This document shows, piece after piece, positions 57,805 to 64,000 of a stretch of 64,000 nt of DNA; the first letter of the stretch is position 1, and the number at the start of each line of letters is the position of its first letter. The notes beneath the pieces were generated by a model, which did no database searches, was not told the DNA's origin, and was given only the letters and a program-made list of their open reading frames with translations. A program made the translations under genes and the position numbers. Source of the stretch: Stentor roeselii (Eukaryota; Ciliophora; Heterotrichea; Heterotrichida; Stentoridae); assembly GCA_006503475.1 (NCBI GenBank), contig RSEH01000099.1, positions 1-64,000 on the forward strand, given 5' to 3'.

Positions 57805-59925
57805 TTATTTATGTCTTTCATGCCTGATTTTATTATCTCGTCTCTGAAGATTCTCTAAAATATCCTTTTGAGCCTGAGCTTCTTCCTGATTATCTTCAAT
57901 CCAGGCCTTCAAGTCCAATCTGAACCTAGAGTCAGAGGGTAGAGGGTTATTTGCATGAGCGACAAGATAAGGTCTGAATTCATCAAAGCTCCAATATCTT
58001 TTATTATCAATGTCAAGGTGCAAGGTCCAGTACCCTTCAATTTTGCTTAGTTCGCCTTCGACTTCTTCAACAAGTCCATGATAGTTCTTTTTGGCGGAGT
58101 CTTGAAGCGCTTTTCGACCTTCTGAAGTCATCACTGGGTGAGAGTCTTTCACTCTCCAGATACTTCCTTGGAAGTAGTCTGATGGAGTCTGTTGTTTCGA
58201 GAACATCCCTGAAAGAGCACCTTTTTTATCTGGGTTCATTTGGATTTCGCAGTAGAGGTTTTCGGATGGACTTACTACTGTTAAATATCCTTGCCAGTTG
58301 TAGTATCTTTTACCGAATAGAGTACCGCTTAAGTGGACAAATGGAAGAGTTGCGAAGTACTCGTTTTTGTCGATTTTTAAACAGGTTAAACCGATTTGTC
58401 GAGCTTTTACGGAATTAGCTGAGGTATTCGCTGTGAATTCATAATACCCAAACATGCTGTACAATTCATGATAAATCTGAAAACTCGAAATAGGAGGATG
58501 ATGAGAAACTTGTTCAGCATAATACTGCGACTTGCCAATATACCCTTGATAAGTTTCCCCAATAATAGGATTAAAAGGTTTTCTCTGCCCAGTGGCAATA
58601 TGTAGAATAGCCACCAGCGAAGTAACAACATACTTAAACCGTTCAAGTCCTGTATTCTGAGCGGCTTTTTCAAGAAACACCGGAGTATACCCCATCATAT
58701 TTGCAAGTTGCTGCAACATCGATGTTTTCGCGAATATATAAACAGGCATCGATATGCCCATGATACTTTTTCCACTCAACAAATTTTTTCCCATTCTTTT
58801 GATGATATTTGATAGAACATTTCTTTGTTTAGAAATCAAATCATAGTCCAAGAATAGCAACCCTCCATTAACAGGATCTCTTTCATAGTCCCCGCCAGGT
58901 CCATAAATGAAATACTGGTTAAAGTCAATAGGCTTCGAATAGTCAGGCTCTTCTCGAATATCCGCCTCATCATTAAGAGGAATATGGTGAATTTCTGTAT
59001 TTGTATTCTTAAAATTCGCAATTTCCACATAGTTCTTCAAAGATGGAAAACTTTCATCGAACTTCTCCGTTGTACTGATTCGAATCACCAAAGTTGAATT
59101 CTGGGCAAAAGAATGAGGAACTAAAAAATAAACCTCTTCAAAAAAAAGGCTTGAATTGTAGTAACTATGCTTAACAGACTCGATATTCACTATTATTGAT
59201 AAAGGAAGGTCCAAGTAAAATCTTCCTAAAAGTACCAAGTCTTGATTATTAAACAAACAATGATAAACCCTCGCATTTGCAGGAGTCGCTATTTTTCTCA
59301 AAGATTTCAATAAAAAGTCCCATTCCCCTCTTCTGTCTAAAAGTGCTTCAAGACAAAAGTCAGTTCCAGAGTTGACCACAAAAGCACTTTTTCTGTACTT
59401 TCCTTGAATCCAGAGGTTTTCACCAGCAAGGTTCCAGTTCTCTGACATTTTCAGCAACTTATTCGCGTCATCAGCCCATTTAGGTGTTTCTTCTCTTGCT
59501 TGTTCAGCTTGTTCCATCCTTACAATTTGACTTGCTCTGGCTTGACTGATGTCCACGTATTCAGGTTCAATGATTTCTTCTTCATAGATCTGAGCAAAAC
59601 ATCTGACCCAGTCCTCAGCATCTCTTTGAGAAGGACATCGAATATACATGATGTTCTTGGAATCTTCTTTATGATAAAGGTAAAAAATAAAGAATCTTTT
59701 CTTGCCAACTCCCTTCCACTGGACGTTAAAGTCAGAAATCAAGTAACTTCTTCGAGGTTTTTTTTCAGTCTAAGGAGTGGGTACTTTGTATTTCTTGTAA
59801 TAAGCGAAACTGGACTTGGTGATCATGAAGTAACGAGACTTCCAGGTTTTAAGGAAACGGGATTGCTTGTATCTGGATAAGATTTACAAGATGCCTTCTT
59901 TTAAGATTTTTTCACCCATGTACAT
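57805..59925 (-). CDS. Oxysterol-binding protein-related protein (PH + ORD), three exons
   Basis: Exons 59888-59925, 59785-59872 and 57805-59769 join through two 15-nt introns to 696 residues. The first two exons and start of the third form a PH domain (GILYKQSRFLKTWKSRYFMI ... DAEDWVRCFAQIYEEE). A linker region precedes the OSBP-related lipid-transfer domain from about residue 345: SMPVYIFAKTSMLQQLANMM, FNPIIGETYQG, and the signature EQVSHHPPISSFQIYHE. ORPs exchange sterol or PI4P at membrane contacts. The start was chosen at the ATG after atattaa (59925); without splicing, the PH domain would lack its first strands. All signature residues are present. Confidence 0.95.
59770..59784 (-). other. 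15-nt intron (OSBP-related gene, second intron)
   Basis: Coding strand GTACCCACTCCTTAG; phase 0, in-frame TAG. It is one of two introns without A at position 10 (its internal As are at 3 and 7). Confidence 0.88.
59873..59887 (-). other. 15-nt intron (OSBP-related gene, first intron)
   Basis: Coding strand GTAAATCTTATCCAG; contains an in-frame TAA. Removal gives EGILYKQSRFLKTWKSRYF, a typical PH-domain start. Confidence 0.95.
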
Positions 59926-59971
59926 TTAATATATTGTTTTATGATGGAATTGCAAGAATATCATTAACTAA

Positions 59972-60769
59972 CTAGATGTAGAAACAGCAAAAACCGGTGT
60001 TAGGCTGTTGGTAGTGATAACTGTTCAGCCTTTCTATTTGACTGTGATTGCATTTGTAGAGCTTCACAACGAAGAACGTGTAGACTGTTCCTACACCCAG
60101 CTGTAGAAGGATTAGGACTATAAAAATACCGATCACGTATGGGTATGGAAAGGCTGACATTACTATGATTTTCAGTAATATTGAAAGTACTAGGTAGACC
60201 AAAAATCCGATTGACATGCATTTATGGAAACGCTTTGCTCCGAAGTAACCGAGGAGGTTGAAGGCGATTATGAAGAAAAGGAAACCTAGACCAACAACGA
60301 TCAGTAAATCAAAAAACATATCAACCATTGAAACTATTCTTGAATATCTGGAATATTTCAACATTTTATAATCGCCTTCTTCTTCTAAAAGAGCTACTTG
60401 AACAGGCTGAGCTATATGAACAATGGGTGCATTTTGTTGTGGAATCAATATGATCTGAGGAGGTTGCTGCGGATAACCGATTCCAGGATCAGAATACACT
60501 ACAGGTGCATAAACTCCAGGATAACCAGGAGGGTAAGCCGCTGGTAGGCCAACTTGAGGACCAGGTGTAGGAGGGTTGTTTTGAGCAGGGTAATCCTGCG
60601 GCGGGTAATTCTGAGGAGGGTAATTCTGAGGTGGGTAATTCTGAGGTGGGTAGTTTTGCGGTGGGTAGTTCTGTGGAGGGTACCCAGGATAGTTCATTCC
60701 TGAATTCGGGTCTTCAGCAAGTTGAACTTCTTTGAATTCATTCTGATTATCATGAGGATTCGGCTGCAT
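59972..60769 (-). CDS. Membrane protein with PPQNY-repeat N terminus
   Basis: Starting at the ATG at 60769 (after ttataaaa; an upstream TTG is not credible), the 265-residue protein has an acidic N terminus, six YPPQN-type repeats, a proline/glycine-rich stretch, and about four hydrophobic helices (MFFDLLIVVGLGFLFFIIAF; IGFLVYLVLSILLKIIVMSA; IGIFIVLILLQLGVGTVY). It ends with CCFYI, cysteines suitable for lipidation. The proline/tyrosine-rich cytosolic repeats resemble those of annexin or rhodopsin tails that bind membranes or coats. No family recognised. Confidence 0.75.
   Translation of the reverse strand: MQPNPHDNQNEFKEVQLAEDPNSGMNYPGYPPQNYPPQNYPPQNYPPQNYPPQNYPPQDYPAQNNPPTPGPQVGLPAAYPPGYPGVYAPVVYSDPGIGYPQQPPQIILIPQQNAPIVHIAQPVQVALLEEEGDYKMLKYSRYSRIVSMVDMFFDLLIVVGLGFLFFIIAFNLLGYFGAKRFHKCMSIGFLVYLVLSILLKIIVMSAFPYPYVIGIFIVLILLQLGVGTVYTFFVVKLYKCNHSQIERLNSYHYQQPNTGFCCFYI
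60595..60690 (-). repeat. 15-bp tandem repeat encoding YPPQN
   Basis: Six successive 15-bp units (on the + strand gggtaattctgagg and close variants) encode YPPQN repeats in the membrane protein gene. Units differ mostly at third codon positions. Confidence 0.9.
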
Positions 60770-60868
60770 TTTTATAATCAACCCGAATCATAATTTTTAA
60801 GTGATTTTATAGAATAAATACAAACTATAGGCAAATCTCGAATACTATAAAACCAGACTTGTCATAAC

Positions 60869-61834
60869 ATGGGTCCCTACCTCTCTAAACCCTCACAAGA
60901 AAAGCACTCAATAAAAGGAAAAACCTCAAAAATCCGTTTCGCAGCAAGTCAAATGCAAGGCTGGAGACGCACGATGGAAGATTTTCTTATAATCGATGAA
61001 AACCTCGCACCTGGACTGATGTTATTCGGAGTTTTTGATGGTCACGGTGGAAAAGAAGTAGCGAAATTCGTATCAATCCACTTTAAGTCTGAACTTTTAG
61101 AATCAAGGTCTTTTCTCAACATGAACTACGAGCAGTCCTTAAGAGACACTTTTTTGAAGATGGACGAAAAAATGAAGACCATGGAAGGCGCGAAGGAGGT
61201 TCAAAGACTTGCAAGAGACCTGCCGAGTCACCAGCCTGTTTCTTTTGATTCTTGTCAAACATTTGCTGGAAGTTCTGGACTTGTCGTGTTGTTTGATGAG
61301 TCTAGAGTTTATGTGGCTAATGCTGGGGACTCTCGATGTGTTTTGTTGAAAAAAGGACAGGTTGTGGAAATGAATGATGTTCATTCACCTGGGGATCAGA
61401 AGGAAATGAATAGGATTTTTAATGCTGGAGGGTTTTTGGAAGATGGAAGGATCATGGGAAATTTAACTACTAGTCGAGGGTTTGGGTATTTTGAGTTTAA
61501 GAGGAATAGTCATGTTGATAAGAAGGATCAGATTGTTTCGGCTTTACCGGATGTTAAGGTATTGGATCTTGATAAGAATGAAGATGTTGTTGTTATTGGG
61601 ACTAAAGGGGTTTGGGATACTGCCTCTCCTCAGGAGATGATTAGGGTTATTCAACAAAAAATTGATGAAGGTAAGACTATTGGCCAGCTTACTGAGGAAA
61701 TTTTAGATGAAAGTCTAAGCGAAAACCCCCAAATCCAAGAAACTCTCGGCTGCGACAACATGACTCTAATCTTAATATTCTTCAAAGATTCCTCAATCCT
61801 TAACTCGAAAAAGCTTAAGTCCCAAAATAAATGA
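60869..61834 (+). CDS. PP2C-family phosphatase relative with an altered metal site and MG N terminus
   Basis: The 321-residue protein starts MGPYLSKPSQEKHS, as do many myristoylated protist PP2Cs. Family motifs are clear: MQGWRRTMED, LFGVFDGHGGKEVA, VYVANAGDSRCVLL, NAGGFLEDGRIMGNLTTSR and CDNMT. But the motif normally reading (C)DGxWD is TKGVWD: residue 246 is Lys (codon 61604-61606) where PP2Cs have a metal-binding Asp, and FGDF is FGYF (residue 207). The first motif's acidic residues and the final Asp remain. It may be a weak enzyme or a pseudophosphatase. The gene's DNA composition changes strand bias twice (near 61250 and 61690). Confidence 0.85.
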   Translation: MGPYLSKPSQEKHSIKGKTSKIRFAASQMQGWRRTMEDFLIIDENLAPGLMLFGVFDGHGGKEVAKFVSIHFKSELLESRSFLNMNYEQSLRDTFLKMDEKMKTMEGAKEVQRLARDLPSHQPVSFDSCQTFAGSSGLVVLFDESRVYVANAGDSRCVLLKKGQVVEMNDVHSPGDQKEMNRIFNAGGFLEDGRIMGNLTTSRGFGYFEFKRNSHVDKKDQIVSALPDVKVLDLDKNEDVVVIGTKGVWDTASPQEMIRVIQQKIDEGKTIGQLTEEILDESLSENPQIQETLGCDNMTLILIFFKDSSILNSKKLKSQNK

Positions 61835-61868
61835 AAATCCAGTAAATATATTAAATTTCAGCCATTAA

Positions 61869-62849
61869 ATGACATCTCTGACGCCTTCTCCAAAATCTCT
61901 TCAAACCAATTTTTTCCCATTTCCCGAAAGAATCCTTGCAAGATACAAAGAAACACAGCGAAAGCTCGACAGTCTAAAGGTAAAATACCGTCTAATCGAG
62001 TCCTCTAGGTCAAGAAGCATTCCTAGAATCAACGCATCTTCTAAAAAACAACGAAGATCTCTTCAATCCCCTTCATTCTCTTACTTCAAAATGGCAAAAA
62101 CTCAACAAGTTCTAAAAAACTCTCGTTTTATGCCAAAAAACCTGAAAGTTTCTCTTCATTCCTTGAAAATTTCAAGTCCAAGCATGAATCCAGAGCCGAT
62201 GTCAAAAGAAACAGTGAAAATTACCAGTTCTCGAGAAAATTCACCGTTGTTTTACCCATCCTTGACACGTCCGAGGTCTTTAAAGAAGAGTAAAAGCACG
62301 AACTTGCCTTTAGAAATAGAAAATCGCAATAAACTTCTTTTTAGTCTCAGAGCTGAAGCTTCGAGCCGTGGTTTTTTAGATGAACATGAAGAACCTCCTG
62401 ATGGAAGCGATTTTGTTTCGAGGACAAAGAGGTGGCTTGTCAGGAAGAAGAAAAAATTGGAGCAGGTTCGAGCTTCACTTGACTTTAAAGTTAAAAATTC
62501 TTGTCCTTTTAAACCTGCTTTGATTAAAAGAAGGTTTTTTTCTGACTTTAGAAATCTTACTACCAAGTCAAGTGAAGGGTCTTATTCTGAGATTTACTCG
62601 AAGAAACAAGGAAGTGTTGGGAAAAGTCAGAAAATGAAGAAAGGGGTCAAGATTAATAAACCTGTCTCGTCGATGTCTACTAGTCCTAGGAACTTTTTGA
62701 ATGAAAATCCGTTTTTTATGCTTTCTCCTTATAGCAATGTTTCGCCTATTAAAATGAGCCTTGCCTATAGGCATGGTTTTTCGTATCAGCTTAAAAATAA
62801 AGTTAAGCCGATGCTTGACTATACAAGACTCGCTTATAAAGACACTTAG
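61869..62849 (+). CDS. Basic protein of unknown function, 326 residues
   Basis: No recognised domain. The protein is rich in Ser, Lys and Arg, with an N-terminal helix (ILARYKETQRKLDSLKVKYR), basic linkers with SP sites (SKSTNLPLE, SPSMNPEP), a second helix (SRTKRWLVRKKKKLEQVRAS) and an aromatic C terminus (MSLAYRHGFSYQL). Multiple potential proline-directed phosphorylation sites are visible. It resembles disordered cytoskeletal or nuclear adaptors in composition only. It lies 34 bp after the PP2C-like gene. Confidence 0.7.
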   Translation: MTSLTPSPKSLQTNFFPFPERILARYKETQRKLDSLKVKYRLIESSRSRSIPRINASSKKQRRSLQSPSFSYFKMAKTQQVLKNSRFMPKNLKVSLHSLKISSPSMNPEPMSKETVKITSSRENSPLFYPSLTRPRSLKKSKSTNLPLEIENRNKLLFSLRAEASSRGFLDEHEEPPDGSDFVSRTKRWLVRKKKKLEQVRASLDFKVKNSCPFKPALIKRRFFSDFRNLTTKSSEGSYSEIYSKKQGSVGKSQKMKKGVKINKPVSSMSTSPRNFLNENPFFMLSPYSNVSPIKMSLAYRHGFSYQLKNKVKPMLDYTRLAYKDT

Positions 62850-62921
62850 TGTTAGTTAACTAGTTTGAGTACCTTAAAAGAAATATTTTTTGAGACTTCA
62901 ACGATGAATAGGCTTATATAA

Positions 62922-63155
62922 ATGGGGTGCAAGGTTAGTAAAACAAACGATGAAGTAATTCGGTCTTTTAGTTTTGGAAGTGGCATACGAATGATTCCAC
63001 CTAAGTTCCCCGGAAACGAAGAACTTTCTGAAAATTCCCTGAACGAGTGCAGTAGTATTCCAATGGTTTTCGAACCTTTAAAGGTAAAAGGTTCAGAAGA
63101 GCCAAGTATTTTTAAGGTTTTCCAAGACGTAAGAGATCCAATAAGCGGAGCTTGA
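62922..63155 (+). CDS. Small MGC-start protein, 77 residues (predicted lipid-anchored)
   Basis: The ATG, directly preceded by tatataa, opens a 77-codon frame: MGCKVSKTNDEVIRSF, a classic MGxxxS/K signal for N-myristoylation with palmitoylatable Cys3. The rest is polar (PGNEELSENSLNECSS) with no membrane helix or domain. Ordinary codon use and the strong start context support a gene. Function unknown. Confidence 0.65.
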   Translation: MGCKVSKTNDEVIRSFSFGSGIRMIPPKFPGNEELSENSLNECSSIPMVFEPLKVKGSEEPSIFKVFQDVRDPISGA

Positions 63156-63381
63156 TGTAAAATCTGTTGCAATAACTAATCCTAATCTTAGAATAAACTT
63201 CAAAGATCTCATTTCCACAAAGATTTCCCCATTCTTCATATCCCCAAACCCTAAAAAACCAACAACATGAATGAAATCTACTCAAAATTATTTAAAACTT
63301 AACCCTAGCCAATCCTCCAAATCCTTTTTTAGTATTTTGAACATATCTTAAGAAAAATGAAACAACTACTCGAACCCAAAA

Positions 63382-63837
63382 TTATTGACTTCCCAGTTTT
63401 TCTATTTCTTCTCTAAACTCCTGGTAAAACTCTTGATTATATTTCCGAACAATGCAATTCTCCGTAAGTCCTTCATCAAGTACCTGAAAAGCTCTTGGAA
63501 ATGCAAACATGAGTCCAACGTGGCTGCTCCAGTCCATGATTTTTCCGATATTGAACAAAACACCTGCTCCTAAAATCGCTTTTACAACTATTCGGTTTCT
63601 ATGAAGCTCAGAGTTCATGTTGAGGGACACAAAGAAAGCGATTGCTGTGGTTGTCAGGAAACCTGAAACTACAGAAGAAACATAAGAAACTTCTCTCATT
63701 ATTTGGTCGAGTTTTTGAAGGACTAGCACGTCGGTTTGTTCTAGTTTTGTGTCTAGCTTGTGTGATGCGCATTTCTTGATGTGCACGAAACACTCGGTGT
63801 AGTGCTTGTAAACGAACCATAGGCTTAGTTCTTTCAT
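63382..63837 (-). CDS. Small multi-pass membrane protein, 151 residues, unknown
   Basis: The protein has an N-terminal soluble helix with Cys residues (FVHIKKCASHKLDTK), a coil (TDVLVLQKLDQIMREVS), then two hydrophobic segments (SYVSSVVSGFLTTTAIAFFV; VVKAILGAGVLFNIGKIM) and a C-terminal helix (NQEFYQEFREEIEKLG). No signal peptide and no family recognised. Start ATG follows cataataa. Confidence 0.65.
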   Translation of the reverse strand: MKELSLWFVYKHYTECFVHIKKCASHKLDTKLEQTDVLVLQKLDQIMREVSYVSSVVSGFLTTTAIAFFVSLNMNSELHRNRIVVKAILGAGVLFNIGKIMDWSSHVGLMFAFPRAFQVLDEGLTENCIVRKYNQEFYQEFREEIEKLGSQ

Positions 63838-64000
63838 TTATTATGAGGTTTTTTGGAATGGTTTTTGATTGAAGGTGATTTTTTATTTGGGTTGATTATG
63901 CCTGGGGTTGAGATGAAGGATTTTAAGAAGGGGTTAATGTTGGAAGATCGAGGTTGATTGAGGGATATTATGGGTTAGTTGAAGGAAAATTTAAGAAAGA

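Noticed and set aside
60062-60221. Alternative frame within the PPQNY membrane protein
   Set aside because: No start context and overlaps the membrane helices of the supported frame.
63230-63330. C-rich strings (ccctaaaaaacc, aaccctagcc) suggesting telomeric repeat
   Set aside because: They are irregular and not tandem; similar A+C-rich tracts occur in other spacers.

Overview
The window looks like macronuclear DNA of a heterotrich ciliate, most probably Stentor or a close relative. Three features visible in the sequence support this. (1) TAA, TAG and TGA all end recognisable genes, and none of them is read as an amino acid inside a conserved domain, so the code is standard. (2) Twelve introns can be placed; eleven are exactly 15 nt and one is 16 nt, they run GT..AG, and ten have an A five bases before the final G. 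(3) Genes are extremely close together (6 to 50 bp between many start and stop codons), and the gene families (axonemal dynein light chain, tubulin deglutamylase, giant cysteine-rich membrane proteins, many kinases and phosphatases) are those of a large ciliated protist. No rRNA, tRNA, CRISPR array, telomere or intact mobile element was found. || Layout. 1-1.4 kb: end of an RBR-type ubiquitin ligase that lacks its catalytic cysteine. 2.5-16.1 kb: two very large cysteine-rich membrane proteins on the minus strand, separated by AT-rich DNA; the second carries a homogenised 144-bp repeat array and a frame break. 17.4-30.9 kb: a dense block with a START-like protein, Integrator subunit 8 (five exons), an unknown protein, an LYR-motif mitochondrial protein, a PX-WD40 protein, a membrane RBR ligase, a PDI-like ER protein, a K/E-rich protein ending in a dynein-stalk-like domain, an inactive USP-like protein with RanBP2 zinc fingers, a 55-residue MG-start protein and a CAMK-type kinase. 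31-42 kb: cytosolic carboxypeptidase, a small MGC protein, a class I cyclic-nucleotide phosphodiesterase, two ankyrin genes (the second fused to a TRF4-like nucleotidyltransferase), an arrestin-like protein and PP1. 42-50.8 kb: coiled-coil proteins, a two-repeat MYB factor, mRNA guanylyltransferase, a RING coiled-coil protein, a MICU-like calcium sensor and a mitochondrial J-protein. 50.8-52.2 kb: decayed coding remnants. 52.2-63.8 kb: ATG4, an MGC protein, dynein light chain p28, a REEP/Yop1-like protein, a K/E-rich PGG-motif protein, a small secreted protein, an oxysterol-binding protein, a PPQNY-repeat membrane protein, a PP2C relative lacking a metal ligand, an unknown basic protein, a 77-residue MGC protein and a small membrane protein. 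|| Themes. Seven proteins begin with MG(C/S/P), suggesting lipid-anchored proteins of signalling type (phosphodiesterase, PP2C, ankyrin and four unknowns). Many start codons sit directly behind TATAA or ATAA, giving ATAAATG. The DNA alternates between A+C-rich and G+T-rich blocks on one strand, and the changes occur inside genes. No operon-like common pathway is evident; neighbours appear functionally mixed.
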